DNA of 64,000 nucleotides from Shewanella marina JCM 15074 (lineage in GTDB: Bacteria > Pseudomonadota > Gammaproteobacteria > Enterobacterales > Shewanellaceae), in assembly GCF_000614975.1 (NCBI RefSeq), contig NZ_BALM01000003.1, positions 1 to 64,000 of the forward strand, in the 5' to 3' direction. The translations under genes were made by a program, and so were the position numbers. Shown piece after piece: positions 9,707-18,872 of the stretch (within the stretch, counting starts at the first letter, position 1; each line of letters begins with the position of its first letter). The notes under the pieces were generated by a model. The model searched no databases and had not been told where the DNA came from. It saw only the letters and a program-made list of their open reading frames with translations.

Positions 9707-10254
9707 TAAGCAACAGCCCAAAATGGTACATATTGAGCAAGTAACATATTAAGGAAGTTTAGACCAATCATGACCACTAATAGTGATAAATCTAAGCCAC
9801 CCATTGGCGGTAAAATACGGCGGATTGGTGCCAATAATGGCTCAGTGAGTTGACCCATTACCATTTCAATTGGATTGTAGCCTTGGCTTACCCAACTTAA
9901 AATTGCGCGGATGATTAGCATCCAGAAAAGTAATACACCAGCCTGTTTAAATACTGACACAACTGAATAAATTAACAGTGTTGGAATATCAATAGCTGCG
10001 CCAGCCATTAGGCTTAATACCACAATTTTAGCAATAACGACCAGTACAGCCAGAATGACTGCTGCGGTATCAATGGCACCAATTGACGGGATCACTTTAC
10101 GCATTGGCGCTAGGATAGGCTGAGTTGCTTTAACTATGAATTGGCTAAATGGGTTGTAAAAATCTGCTCGTGCTAATTGTAACCACAAGCGTAAAATAAC
10201 CACCATCAGGTAGAGTTCAAATACGGTGCTAATTAAGTAGCTTATTGCGTTCAT
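9706..10254 (-). CDS. yggT: YggT family membrane protein
   Basis: A 182-residue integral membrane protein made of two similar YGGT repeats. Each repeat has a hydrophobic helix pair and a loop of the form P(L/I)LAP(I/M)R(K/R)(V/I)(I/L)P, seen as [16 protein letters not shown] and [17 protein letters not shown]. Four or so transmembrane segments are expected. The function is not established; an osmotic-stress role has been proposed for relatives. It begins 18 bases after the proC stop and overlaps yggU by one base. Confidence 0.9.
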   Translation of the reverse strand: MNAISYLISTVFELYLMVVILRLWLQLARADFYNPFSQFIVKATQPILAPMRKVIPSIGAIDTAAVILAVLVVIAKIVVLSLMAGAAIDIPTLLIYSVVSVFKQAGVLLFWMLIIRAILSWVSQGYNPIEMVMGQLTEPLLAPIRRILPPMGGLDLSLLVVMIGLNFLNMLLAQYVPFWAVA

Positions 10255-10272
10255 TTAATGTTCTCAATTAAG

Positions 10273-11090
10273 TTAAAATTGTTTAGCCATTTGCTGAGCT
10301 CTAGCAATACAGTTTTGCATTGCGTTATCAACCAACTCGGGCAATTTACCTTGCTCAAAAGTGTTAATTGCTTCTGCTGTTGTGCCACCCTTAGATGTCA
10401 CATTCTGGCGTAATTGCGCCAATGATAGCTGTGGATTTTGACATACCATTTGGCTGCGCCAAGGGCCGCTTGCTCAACGAGTAATCTTGCTTTTGCTTCA
10501 TCCATGCCCATTGCCGTTGCACTGGCTAGCATAGATTCCATAAACATAAAGAAATAGGCTGGCGAACTACCTGCAAGTGCTATCACTAAATCAAGCTCAG
10601 ATTCTTGCTCAACCCATAGTGTTTTTGAGCCCGTTGCCATGATAGCTTGAGCGATCTGTTTTTGGTCAGCATTAATCGCCTCTGTGGCAAACAAACCGCA
10701 CATACCGTAACCAATTTGACTTGGTGTATTTGGCATGGCGCGAATTAATTGCAGTGGCTGAGCAAAGTAATCTTGATAACGCGCAGCAGGAACCCCCGCA
10801 GCAATAGTGATAATGAGTTTGCTGGATAAATCAAGTGTCGCTAATGCTTGGCATACTTCGGCCATCATCTGTGGTTTAACGCTAAGTACGATAACATCAG
10901 CTAATTGCGCAGTGGCATAATTATCATTGCTGGTGTGGATACCAAAATCAGCCATTAATGCGGTTAATTTGGGTTGGCTTGGGTTGGTTGCGTAGATTAA
11001 ATTGGCATCATAACCACTTGTAACTAAACCACTGATAATGCTGCGGCTCATATTGCCTGCACCAATAAAACAAATTTTTGCTTGGTTCAT
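10273..11090 (-). pseudogene. proC: Pyrroline-5-carboxylate reductase, single frameshift (probably intact)
   Basis: ProC makes L-proline from pyrroline-5-carboxylate with NAD(P)H. The intact part shows the dinucleotide-binding GAGNMSRSI, AMPNTPSQIGYG and the ALAGSSPAYFFMF substrate region. At 10449-10451 a run reads AAA-TGG where the family needs AAAA-TGG. Restoring one A recovers AAKMVCQNPQLSLAQLRQNVTSKGGTTAEAI and the C-terminus to the TAA at 10273, giving 272 residues, the usual length. The start is the ATG of MNQAKICFIG; the upstream extension lacks family similarity. It lies between yggS and yggT, its conserved position. Confidence 0.93.
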
Positions 11091-11207
11091 TGAGTTCTCG
11101 ATAATGATGGAAAGCATGTTGATGCTAATTAAGCGTTAATAATAGGGGTTGACTCAGGTAAAAAACAAGCCTAATTGGCAGCACTTTACCTGAATAAGCA
11201 ATAAAAA

Positions 11208-11903
11208 CTACTGGTAATCACGGGCACCAAATATAGCGCTACCAATTCTAACCATGGTCGAGCCATTCGCGATGGCGATTTCTAAATCATTGCTCATGCC
11301 AATAGAGAGTGTATCTAGCATTGGATATCGTTGTTTTAACTTTAGAAAAGCATTATTCAGTTGCTGGCATTCGTGTTGTTGAATAGTGAGATCATCGGTT
11401 GCGGTTGGAATCGCCATTAATCCACGCAAGTTTAGTTGCGGCATTTGACTGATTTTGTCTGCAAGTTGTTCGATATCATCAATTGCGATGCCTGATTTGC
11501 TTTGCTCTTGGCTAATATTGACCTGAATGCATACATTTAATGGCGCCATACCGCTAGGTCGTTGACTGGCAAGTCGCTGCGCAATTTTGTCTCTATCTAG
11601 GGTGTGCATCCAGTCAAAGTGTTCAGCAATTAACTTTGATTTATTGGATTGTAATGGGCCAATAAAATGCCATTCAATATCTGGATATTGAGTCTGCATT
11701 TGAGTTATTTTATCTACACCTTCTTGCACATAGTTTTCGCCAAACTTACGTTGGCCTGCTTGATATGCAGCCTCAATTTGACTGATAGGTTTGGTTTTAC
11801 TTACGGCAAGCAGGGTGATTTCCCCAGCCTCTCGGTTTGATTTTTTTGCTGCAAGTTCAATTCGTTGCTGTGCTTGAAGCAATCTGTCTGATATTGTTGT
11901 CAT
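11208..11903 (-). CDS. yggS: PLP homeostasis protein YggS
   Basis: A 231-residue pyridoxal-phosphate-binding protein (PLPBP/COG0325) that helps keep vitamin B6 and amino-acid pools balanced; no enzyme activity is known. Lys36 in LLAVSKTKP is the PLP lysine. FGENYVQE, HFIGPLQSNK, GMSNDLEIAI and VRIGSAIFG are family motifs. The ATG at 11903 is chosen over an in-frame TTG two codons upstream. It is divergent from pilT with only 35 bases between the start codons. Confidence 0.95.
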   Translation of the reverse strand: MTTISDRLLQAQQRIELAAKKSNREAGEITLLAVSKTKPISQIEAAYQAGQRKFGENYVQEGVDKITQMQTQYPDIEWHFIGPLQSNKSKLIAEHFDWMHTLDRDKIAQRLASQRPSGMAPLNVCIQVNISQEQSKSGIAIDDIEQLADKISQMPQLNLRGLMAIPTATDDLTIQQHECQQLNNAFLKLKQRYPMLDTLSIGMSNDLEIAIANGSTMVRIGSAIFGARDYQ

Positions 11904-11938
11904 GATCAATAAATTAAATCTAATGGATATTTTAAATA

Positions 11939-12976
11939 ATGGAAATTACAGAGTTATTAGCTTTTAGTGTAAAGCACAACGCATCTGATTTGCACCTTTC
12001 TGCTGGCGTCTCACCCATGATAAGAGTTGATGGCGAAGTAAGAAAAATTAACTTGCCACCATTAGATCACCAAAGCGTGCACAGTTTAGTGTACGACATT
12101 ATGAATGATAAACAGCGTAAAGACTATGAGGAACATTTAGAGATTGATTTCTCGTTTGAAGTTCCTGACTTAGCTCGTTTTCGTGTTAATGCTTTTCATC
12201 AAGCGCGTGGTGCTGCTGCCGTTTTTCGTACCATTCCCAATAATGTGTTGTCATTAGAAGAGCTGGGCGCCCCTGAAATTTTCAAAAAAATTGCTGATTT
12301 TCCTCGTGGCTTAGTCTTGGTTACGGGACCAACAGGTTCAGGTAAAAGTACGACGTTGGCAGCAATGATTAACTATATTAATGAAAATAGAAAAGATCAT
12401 ATCTTAACCATTGAAGATCCTATTGAGTTTGTGCACGACAATAAGCAGTGTTTGATTAATCAGCGTGAAGTTCACCGTGATACTCATAACTTTAATGCCG
12501 CGCTGCGTAGTGCATTACGTGAAGATCCAGATGTGATTTTAGTGGGTGAGTTACGTGACTTAGAGACAATCCGTCTGGCGATGACTGCGGCTGAAACGGG
12601 GCATCTCGTATTTGGTACTTTGCATACGACGTCTGCGGCCAAAACCATTGACCGTGTAGTTGATGTATTCCCTGGCGGTGAAAAAGATATGGTTCGTACT
12701 ATGCTGTCTGAATCATTACAGGCGGTAATTTCACAATCCTTGGTGAAAAAGATTGGTGGTGGTCGAGTGGCTGCCCATGAAATTATGATGGGTACTCCAG
12801 CAATCCGTAACCTTATTCGTGAAGATAAAGTCGCTCAAATGTATTCAGCCATTCAAACAGGTATGGCGCATGGTATGCAGACACTTGATCAGTGTTTACA
12901 GAATTTGGTTAACCGTGGCTTAATTTCACGTGAAGATGCATTAGCGAAAAGTAGCAATAAACAAACAACTTTTTAA
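11939..12976 (+). CDS. pilT: Type IV pilus retraction ATPase PilT
   Basis: A 345-residue hexameric motor ATPase that depolymerises type IV pili for twitching motility and DNA uptake. The Walker A GPTGSGKST is at residues 130-138; the Asp box (LTIEDPIEFVH), Walker B (DPDVILVGELRD), His box (TGHLVFGTLHTTSA) and the C-terminal AIRNLIRE motif, required for retraction, are all present. It is followed 17 bases later by pilU, so the two form an operon. Its promoter must lie in the short gap or inside yggS. Confidence 0.97.
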   Translation: MEITELLAFSVKHNASDLHLSAGVSPMIRVDGEVRKINLPPLDHQSVHSLVYDIMNDKQRKDYEEHLEIDFSFEVPDLARFRVNAFHQARGAAAVFRTIPNNVLSLEELGAPEIFKKIADFPRGLVLVTGPTGSGKSTTLAAMINYINENRKDHILTIEDPIEFVHDNKQCLINQREVHRDTHNFNAALRSALREDPDVILVGELRDLETIRLAMTAAETGHLVFGTLHTTSAAKTIDRVVDVFPGGEKDMVRTMLSESLQAVISQSLVKKIGGGRVAAHEIMMGTPAIRNLIREDKVAQMYSAIQTGMAHGMQTLDQCLQNLVNRGLISREDALAKSSNKQTTF

Positions 12977-12993
12977 ATAGATAGGTATTCCTC

Positions 12994-14103
12994 ATGGATG
13001 CAACGCCGTTTTTACAAACGTTAGTTGACCGTAAAGGTTCTGATTTATTCATTACCGCAGGTTTTCCACCGAGCATGAAGCTTGACGGGGAACTGATGAC
13101 AATTTCTGACAAAAAGCTATCTGCACAACAATCAGCTGATTTAGTGCACAGCATGATGACTGAGCAAAATACACATGACTTTGAACAAACCAAAGAGTGT
13201 AACTTTGCTTTTGCTCGCCAAGGTTTAGGACGTTTCAGGGTCAGTGTTTTTATGCAACGGGAGTCATTAGGTTGCGTGATTCGACGGATTGAAACCACCA
13301 TTCCAGATATGGATGAGTTACATCTACCGCCTATTTTAAAAGACTTAATTATGAGTAAGCGTGGTTTGCTTATCATGGTCGGCGGTACTGGCACGGGTAA
13401 ATCAACCTCACTAGCGGCCATGATTGGTTATCGTAATGGCCATGAAGCAGGCCATATTTTAACGATTGAAGATCCGATTGAGTTTGTTCATAACCATCAA
13501 CGCAGTATTGTGACGCAGCGTGAGGTAGGGATTGATACTGAATCATTTGAGGCGGCTTTGAAAAGCTCATTGCGTCAGGCGCCGGATGTGATTCTGATTG
13601 GTGAGATCCGTAGCCCTGAAACGATGGAGTTTGCACTGGCATTTGCTGAGACGGGTCACTTATGTGTTGCAACATTGCATGCCAACAATGCTAACCAAGC
13701 ACTCGATCGCATTATGCACTTGGTGCCAGAGGCTAATCATCGTCAGTTGTTATCTGATTTGTCGATGAATCTTAAAGCGATTGTCGCGCAGCAATTAATT
13801 CCTTGTGCCGATGGGGAAGGGCGTCGGGCCGCTATTGAAGTGTTGATTAATACGCCTCGAGTGGCCAGTCTGATTGGCAAAAATGAGTTATACAAATTAA
13901 AAGAAACGATGGCAGCTTCTACTGAGCAAGGGATGCAAACTTTTGATCAGGCCTTATTTAAATTATTTCAAGATCATGAAATTACCTATGTCGATGCATT
14001 GCATTGTGCTGATTCGCCAAACGATTTACGGTTAATGATCAAATTGAGTAACAAAGAGGAAAATAGCCATTTCTTCGATGGTATTACGCTCGATATGGAT
14101 TAG
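12994..14103 (+). CDS. pilU: PilT-like accessory retraction ATPase PilU
   Basis: A 369-residue PilT paralogue that assists PilT in high-force retraction of type IV pili. Walker A GGTGTGKST lies at 130-138, followed by LTIEDPIEFVHNHQRS and the Walker B APDVILIGEIRS. The AIRNLIRE motif of PilT is replaced by TPRVASLIGKNELYKLKE, as expected for PilU, and the C-terminal tail is longer. It directly follows pilT; a terminator follows at 14155. Confidence 0.96.
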   Translation: MDATPFLQTLVDRKGSDLFITAGFPPSMKLDGELMTISDKKLSAQQSADLVHSMMTEQNTHDFEQTKECNFAFARQGLGRFRVSVFMQRESLGCVIRRIETTIPDMDELHLPPILKDLIMSKRGLLIMVGGTGTGKSTSLAAMIGYRNGHEAGHILTIEDPIEFVHNHQRSIVTQREVGIDTESFEAALKSSLRQAPDVILIGEIRSPETMEFALAFAETGHLCVATLHANNANQALDRIMHLVPEANHRQLLSDLSMNLKAIVAQQLIPCADGEGRRAAIEVLINTPRVASLIGKNELYKLKETMAASTEQGMQTFDQALFKLFQDHEITYVDALHCADSPNDLRLMIKLSNKEENSHFFDGITLDMD

Positions 14104-14154
14104 TTTTGGTTTGAACTCCCGCTGAATGATGACCTTCTTAATCAAGTTGGTATT

Positions 14155-14190
14155 AAAACGCAGTTGCCGTATTCGGTAGCTGCGTTTTTG
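14155..14190 (+). terminator. Terminator after pilU
   Basis: The stem AAAACGCAG (14155-14163) with CTGCGTTTT (14180-14188) encloses a 16-base loop that can itself pair through CCG/CGG. The 3' arm ends in TTTTT. Confidence 0.75.
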
Positions 14191-14303
14191 TCTGTGCCTT
14201 TGTCATTAGATTACCGCAATCGAAAGCAAGTTATTTACCTCACAACTGAGCTGATTTATGCTTAGAATATAAATAGAACGGTCATTCAGCATAGGAGTTG
14301 CTA

Positions 14304-14849
14304 ATGCAAAAATATGGAATAGCGGCATTATTCACCTTGCCATTTGCGGTCTTCGCCCAAGATTGCCCTGAATATTTGAATGTAGAAATGCGCAAATTAC
14401 ATTCAACTGAACAGGTCAATTTGTGTCAGTTAACTCAGGGCAAACCTGTACTAATTGTTAATACCGCGAGTAATTGTGGTTTTACCCCACAATTTGAAGC
14501 ATTAGAGCAGCTACAACAGCAATATAAAGAGCAAGGACTTGTTATTATTGGGTTTCCATCAGATGATTTCTTTCAAGAAGAAAATGATGAGGCCAAAACT
14601 GCTGACGTTTGTTATATCAACTATGGCGTAACATTTACCATGCTGGCCACCAGTGAGGTCAGGGGCAGCGATGCTAATTCGGTGTTTCAATATTTGACCG
14701 AACAATCAGCGTCACCCAAATGGAACTTTTATAAATATTTGGTGAGTGGTGATGGTAAACAGGTGCAGCAGTTTAACTCTAGAGTCAAACCTGATAGCAA
14801 AGAGCTAATAGAAGCAATTAACTTAACACTTAAAAACGAAAACGATTAA
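14304..14849 (+). CDS. Secreted glutathione peptidase (BtuE/GPx family)
   Basis: A 181-residue thiol peroxidase of the glutathione peroxidase family. Residues 1-19 look like a signal peptide (MQKYGIAALFTLPFAVFAQ), so the enzyme probably acts in the periplasm, unlike cytoplasmic BtuE. The active-site segment NTASNCGFTPQF has Cys in place of selenocysteine, and the downstream GFPSDDF replaces the usual GFPCNQF, losing the resolving-type Cys at that place. WNFYKYLV keeps the catalytic Trp-Asn. AGGAG sits 6 bases before the ATG; an in-frame TTG two codons upstream is rejected. Confidence 0.88.
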   Translation: MQKYGIAALFTLPFAVFAQDCPEYLNVEMRKLHSTEQVNLCQLTQGKPVLIVNTASNCGFTPQFEALEQLQQQYKEQGLVIIGFPSDDFFQEENDEAKTADVCYINYGVTFTMLATSEVRGSDANSVFQYLTEQSASPKWNFYKYLVSGDGKQVQQFNSRVKPDSKELIEAINLTLKNEND

Positions 14850-14859
14850 AGGTAGTAGC

Positions 14860-15873
14860 GTGTATAAATATAAAGGCTTAAGTAAAGCACAAGGTCATCA
14901 AGGGCAAAATAAAACAGGTATTTTATTAGTTAATTTGGGTACGCCAGATGAGCCCACAACGCCATCAGTACGTCGTTATTTAGCTGAGTTTTTGGCAGAC
15001 CCTAGAGTGGTTGAGATCCCCCGCTTTATTTGGATGCTGATTTTACATGGTATTATTTTACGCACTCGCCCAGCTAAATCAGCCGCGCTATATAAAAGTG
15101 TTTGGACTGAAGATGGCTCGCCGTTAATGGCTATTACCAAGCAGCAGCAACATAAATTAAGCCAGTTACTACAAGCCGAAGCGAATGACACGCAAGTATA
15201 TATTGCAATGCGTTACGGTAATCCATCTATTGCTAGCACATTGCAACAGATGCAACATGATGGGGTAAACAAGATTGTGGTATTACCTCTCTACCCACAA
15301 TATGCCGCACCAACCACAGGTACTGTATTTGATGCCATTGCGAAAGAGTTAACTCAATGGCGTTTAGTGCCGTCATTACACTTTATTAATGGCTACTATG
15401 ATAACCCGCTATTTATTAAAGCCTTGGCACGCAGTATCCGTGATGATTTTGAGCAAAATGGTCAGCCGCAAAAGTTAATACTGTCATATCACGGTATGCC
15501 AGAGCGTAATCTACATTTAGGTGATCCATACTACTGTTACTGTATCGCGACAACTAAGGCTGTTGCTGCTGAATTGGGCTTAAGTGAAGACCAATATATG
15601 TCTACTTTCCAATCTCGTTTCGGTAAAGCTAAATGGTTAACGCCATACACTGATGAAACTTTAGCGGGGCTTCCTGCTAAAGGGGTAAAGGATATCGCTG
15701 TGATTTGTCCTGCATTTAGTGCCGATTGCTTAGAGACGTTAGAAGAGATTTGTGAAGAGAACAAAGAGGTATTTGAACAAGCGGGTGGTGAGTCTTATCG
15801 CTATATTGCAGCTTTGAATGCCGACGACGATCATATTGAAATGATGCTCGATGTGGTTAAACCTTATTTATAG
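14860..15873 (+). CDS. hemH: Ferrochelatase
   Basis: A 337-residue enzyme that inserts Fe2+ into protoporphyrin IX, the last step of protohaem synthesis. KTGILLVNLGTPDEP near the N-terminus, the catalytic-His segment LSYHGMPERN, and the GDPYYCYCIATTKAV and TFQSRFGKAKWLTPYTDET stretches are diagnostic. The frame begins at a GTG with AAAGGTAG just upstream, ten bases after the glutathione peptidase stop, so the two are probably co-transcribed. Shewanella genomes usually carry more than one hemH; this is one of them. Confidence 0.94.
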   Translation: MYKYKGLSKAQGHQGQNKTGILLVNLGTPDEPTTPSVRRYLAEFLADPRVVEIPRFIWMLILHGIILRTRPAKSAALYKSVWTEDGSPLMAITKQQQHKLSQLLQAEANDTQVYIAMRYGNPSIASTLQQMQHDGVNKIVVLPLYPQYAAPTTGTVFDAIAKELTQWRLVPSLHFINGYYDNPLFIKALARSIRDDFEQNGQPQKLILSYHGMPERNLHLGDPYYCYCIATTKAVAAELGLSEDQYMSTFQSRFGKAKWLTPYTDETLAGLPAKGVKDIAVICPAFSADCLETLEEICEENKEVFEQAGGESYRYIAALNADDDHIEMMLDVVKPYL

Positions 15874-15888
15874 TTTGAGTTTATATTT

Positions 15889-15909
15889 GGCCGCTTTTGC
15901 GGCCTTTTA
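15889..15909 (+). terminator. Terminator after hemH
   Basis: A 6-bp GC-rich stem (GGCCGC with GCGGCC) closes a TTTT loop and is followed by TTTTATTT. It ends 13 bases before the next start codon. Confidence 0.75.
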
Positions 15910-15922
15910 TTTAGGTGCTAGC

Positions 15923-16288
15923 ATGACATATGAACAATTTAATCAACACTGTGGTTCACTTATTGCGAGTAGTTATGTGATGCAATGGGGTAATTCACAT
16001 GTGTGGAAGGTGGCAGGCAAAGTATTTGCTATTGGCGGGCAGAGCAAGGATGGCGATGCAACATTTACTTTTAAAGTCTCTGAGCGTAATTATGAGTTTC
16101 TTAAAATGAGTGAGGGCTATCATCCTGCACCTTATTTTGCGACAAGAGGAATGAAGTGGATCCAACAATATGATGCTAACACCGTGGATGATGAGGCATT
16201 GATTTATTACATCAACGAATCATATCGTCTTGTGTCCTTGGGATTATCAAAGAAATTGCAAAAGCAGTTTGGCTTGAACCAGATGTAA
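15923..16288 (+). CDS. MmcQ/YjbR family DNA-binding-like protein
   Basis: A 121-residue protein with the features of the MmcQ/YjbR (CyaY-like fold) family: MTYEQFNQHCGSL at the start, WKVAGKVFAIGG in the middle, FKVSERNYEFLKMSEGYHPAPYFATRGMKW, and a C-terminal helix pair ending in YRLVSLGLSKKLQ. The family's function is undefined. I chose the ATG after AGGTGC; the upstream in-frame ATG lies inside the hemH end and its terminator. Confidence 0.85.
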   Translation: MTYEQFNQHCGSLIASSYVMQWGNSHVWKVAGKVFAIGGQSKDGDATFTFKVSERNYEFLKMSEGYHPAPYFATRGMKWIQQYDANTVDDEALIYYINESYRLVSLGLSKKLQKQFGLNQM

Positions 16289-16372
16289 GACCTAGTCTGT
16301 GATTGAACATAAAAATGAGATTAATGGATATATAGCCCAATAATCTCAATTGTTTATGCCTGCTATAGTGAT

Positions 16373-17563
16373 TTACGCTAAAAGTACTTTATTAGGACCA
16401 AAACATTCATAATTAATACGGTTTGTATCAATACCCATTTGGATTAATTGCTTCGCCACAAACTGCATAAATGGGACTGGGCCACATAAATAAAATTGCA
16501 TATCAGGTTGTAATAATTGCTGTTGGACTGTGTTTAAGTTCATTAACCCTGCATCATCAAAATCCTGCCCCTGAATATCTGATGAGAGTGGTTGGTTATA
16601 CCAAATATGGCGATACAACTGGGAATAATTAGATTGTAATTGCTTAATTTCGTCACGATAGCAGTGTTGCTCACCATTTTCAGTCGCATGTAACCAGTTA
16701 ATTGGCATCGGATGCTTAGCTAACGTTTTTAGCATCGCCATCATTGGCGTAAACCCCACGCCTGCAGAGATCAATGTTATCGGAGTCGTTGAATTCACAT
16801 TTAAGAAGAAGTCACCTGCTGGTGGTAGTAGCATCACTGTATCACCTACATTCACTTCATCATGTAAGTAGTTTGAGACTTTTCCATGTTGCTCACGCTT
16901 AACCGAAATTTGGTAACGATCGTCTTGGGGTTCTGATGATAGGCTATATTGTCTAATTTCATGATTATCAAACTGAGCTGATTGGATATTAATTCCTAAA
17001 TACTGGCCCGGTTTATAAGTCATTACTTTACCGCCATCAGTCGGTTTAAAGACAAAACTGGTGATAAATTTACTGGTTATATTTTTTTCAATCACAGTAA
17101 ATTGACGTAATCCGCGCCAGCCGCCTTCTTTTTGGGCGTTTTCTTGATAAATCTGCGCTTCACGGTTAATAAAAATATCGGCTAATACACCATAGGCTGC
17201 TGCCCATGCATTTAATACGGCTTCACCGGGGGCAAGCATTTCATCTATCGTTGCTAATAAGTGTTCACCTACAATTTGATATTGCTCAGCCGTAATTAAA
17301 AAACTGGTATGTTTCTGAGCGATTTTTTCTACTGCTGGTAATAATGCTTCGAGGTTATCGATATTATTTGCATAAGCGCAAATGGCGGCAAATAGTGCTT
17401 CTCTTTGATTGCCATTGCGCTGATTACTCATATTGAATACATCTTTGAGTTCAGGGTGATGATTGAACATTCGTTCATAAAAATGTGCCGTTAACGCTGG
17501 ACCAGTTTGCGCAAGAATTGGAGCAGTAGACTTAACAATCGCAATATTTTCTGATGAAATCAT
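16373..17563 (-). CDS. hmp: Flavohaemoglobin nitric oxide dioxygenase
   Basis: Hmp oxidises NO to nitrate with O2 and NAD(P)H in the cytoplasm. The 396-residue product has an N-terminal globin domain (about 1-140) with the proximal haem His85 (AQKHTSF), an FAD-binding ferredoxin-reductase domain with RQYSLS, and a C-terminal NAD-binding domain with [13 protein letters not shown] and [10 protein letters not shown]. The start is the ATG of [10 protein letters not shown]; an upstream ATG lies in the operator and is rejected. A strong promoter and an NsrR-like site lie directly upstream, which fits induction by NO. Confidence 0.96.
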   Translation of the reverse strand: MISSENIAIVKSTAPILAQTGPALTAHFYERMFNHHPELKDVFNMSNQRNGNQREALFAAICAYANNIDNLEALLPAVEKIAQKHTSFLITAEQYQIVGEHLLATIDEMLAPGEAVLNAWAAAYGVLADIFINREAQIYQENAQKEGGWRGLRQFTVIEKNITSKFITSFVFKPTDGGKVMTYKPGQYLGINIQSAQFDNHEIRQYSLSSEPQDDRYQISVKREQHGKVSNYLHDEVNVGDTVMLLPPAGDFFLNVNSTTPITLISAGVGFTPMMAMLKTLAKHPMPINWLHATENGEQHCYRDEIKQLQSNYSQLYRHIWYNQPLSSDIQGQDFDDAGLMNLNTVQQQLLQPDMQFYLCGPVPFMQFVAKQLIQMGIDTNRINYECFGPNKVLLA

Positions 17564-17579
17564 ATAACCCTCTTTAAAT

Positions 17580-17596
17580 ATGTATTTTATATGCAT
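17580..17596 (-). promoter_or_regulatory. NsrR-like operator for hmp
   Basis: The 17-bp sequence on the plus strand reads ATGTATTTTATATGCAT, close to the gammaproteobacterial NsrR pattern (ATGYATTTNANATRCAT). It lies just downstream of the -10 box, where a repressor would block transcription start. NsrR control of hmp is well established in enteric bacteria and vibrios; here it is inferred from the motif. Confidence 0.75.
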
Positions 17597-17625
17597 GTTA
17601 TATGTTTTTACTTAGATAGGGTCAA
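17597..17625 (-). promoter_or_regulatory. Sigma-70 promoter of hmp
   Basis: On the minus strand TTGACC (17625-17620) and TATAAC (17602-17597) are separated by exactly 17 bases. The -10 abuts the NsrR-like site. Confidence 0.75.
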
Positions 17626-17685
17626 TGTTATAAAAGCGATGATACTCATTGAACAAATCGATTAGATTGTTTTTTTGTCATGTTT

Positions 17686-17991
17686 TTATGTGTTATTACT
17701 GCAATATAATTGATGCAAGGTCGCTATCATCGCTTTGACTTCATGGCTGTTGAGTGAATAGTAAATCGTTTGTGCATCGCGTCTGGTTTGTACGTAACCT
17801 TCTTTACGTAATGCTGCTAAATGTTGCGATAAGCTTGATTGTGGCATAGGTAAATGATGATTTATTTGGGTTACGCTCAACTCTCCTTGTTGTAATAAAC
17901 ATAAAATCATCAAGCGGTGAGGGTTACTCATTGCTCTTAGTAAATCAGCGGCTTGTTGAGCATGCTGTTTGATTTCTGAATAATCTTGCAT
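17686..17991 (-). CDS. ArsR family repressor, persulfide-sensor type (BigR/SqrR-like)
   Basis: A 101-residue winged-helix repressor: AMSNPHRLMILCLLQQGELSV, then the recognition helix QSSLSQHLAALRKEGYV and a beta wing. It lacks the arsenic-binding CxC motif. Its only cysteines are Cys31 and Cys97, 66 residues apart. BigR (C42/C108) and SqrR (C41/C107) have the same spacing and sense sulfane sulfur by bridging these cysteines. It is the last gene of the YeeE/YedE operon, a partnership typical of these sensors. Function as a persulfide-responsive repressor is inferred from this spacing and context. Confidence 0.88.
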   Translation of the reverse strand: MQDYSEIKQHAQQAADLLRAMSNPHRLMILCLLQQGELSVTQINHHLPMPQSSLSQHLAALRKEGYVQTRRDAQTIYYSLNSHEVKAMIATLHQLYCSNNT

Positions 17992-18002
17992 AATATCACT
18001 TA

Positions 18003-18425
18003 TTATTTATTTGATTTGGCTAGTATTAAATTGGCCGTTTTCATACCAATTAGCATCATGATTATAAAGCCTAATATTTTAGGTTCCCCAGCTGATATAT
18101 TGCTGATAGCAGGGCCTGGGCAAATACCAGCTAGGCCCCAGCCAAGACCAAATATGATGGCGCCAATGACTAAGGGTTTATCAATATCTGTTTTGCTTGG
18201 CAATGAGAAAGATTGAGCTAAAATTGGCTTCGACTCAGGTTTAATCAGTATTTTATAGCCGAGCCCAAATACCGATACGGCAGCTAACATGACTAAAGCA
18301 AGGCTGGGATCCCAGTGACCACTAATATCTAAAAAGTTAAGTACCTTGTTTGGATTAACCATCTGTGAAATGGTGAGGCCTAAACCAAATAAAATGCCCG
18401 AGATCAACGCGATAATAATTTGCAT
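18003..18425 (-). CDS. YeeE/YedE (DUF6691) membrane protein, second half of sulfur transporter pair
   Basis: A 140-residue membrane protein with about four helices and the motif GWGLAGICPGPAI, a Cys-containing signature of the YeeE/YedE (TsuA-like) superfamily. In TsuA such Cys motifs form the path for thiosulfate. The small split proteins are often called PmpB/DUF6691. It starts 9 bases after the partner's stop and precedes the ArsR gene by 11 bases. Uptake or export of a sulfur species (thiosulfate or sulfane sulfur) is likely, but the exact substrate is not known. Confidence 0.85.
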   Translation of the reverse strand: MQIIIALISGILFGLGLTISQMVNPNKVLNFLDISGHWDPSLALVMLAAVSVFGLGYKILIKPESKPILAQSFSLPSKTDIDKPLVIGAIIFGLGWGLAGICPGPAISNISAGEPKILGFIIMMLIGMKTANLILAKSNK

Positions 18426-18434
18426 AGTATTGCC

Positions 18435-18845
18435 TTAAAACAGCTGGGTGATAAATACGGTTAATACTGCGACTGACATAAAGGTGATCGTCGCGACTAA
18501 TGAACGTGTCGATAATCGACCCAAACCACAGACCCCATGACCGCTAGTGCAACCTGAGCCGATACGTGTACCGATACCAACTAAGAGACCTGCAATTAAG
18601 ATTGTGATCCAATGGGTCTCGATATGCTGTGGTAGCTGCCATTGACTATGGCTAAGTATGAGTGGGGCAATCATTAAGCCTATTAAGAAACTTATACGCC
18701 ATGATTTACCAGCTTGCTTGCTAAATGCTGCATTCAGCATACCTGAGATGCCTGCAATTTTGCCATTAAAGAGTAAGAGCAGTAATGCGCTAATGCCAAG
18801 TAGAGCACCACCGAGTAAAGCGGATATTGGAGTAAAATCAGTCAT
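18435..18845 (-). CDS. YeeE/YedE family membrane protein, first half of sulfur transporter pair
   Basis: A 136-residue protein with about four transmembrane helices and the conserved GSGCTSGHGVCGLGRLS motif, which places two cysteines in the membrane core. It is the first gene of a three-gene operon with the second YeeE/YedE half and the ArsR-type sensor. Two half-size proteins presumably form one complete transporter. The region just upstream carries a promoter overlapped by an inverted repeat, the likely target of the ArsR protein. Confidence 0.87.
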   Translation of the reverse strand: MTDFTPISALLGGALLGISALLLLLFNGKIAGISGMLNAAFSKQAGKSWRISFLIGLMIAPLILSHSQWQLPQHIETHWITILIAGLLVGIGTRIGSGCTSGHGVCGLGRLSTRSLVATITFMSVAVLTVFITQLF

Positions 18846-18872
18846 CTTAAATTCGTTTTTTGAAGTTGTTTA

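Noticed and set aside
11154..11193. Terminator between yggS and proC
   Set aside because: TCAGGTAAA and TTTACCTGA can pair across a 22-base loop without a T-tract; the genes are a conserved operon.
12909..13421. 170-codon minus-strand frame opposite pilU
   Set aside because: Antisense to a well-conserved ATPase; the sequence lacks domain signatures.
16316..16348. Terminator between the MmcQ-like gene and hmp
   Set aside because: TGAGATTA and TAATCTCA can pair, but the loop is 17 bases, the stem is AT-rich and there is no T-run, so support is too weak.
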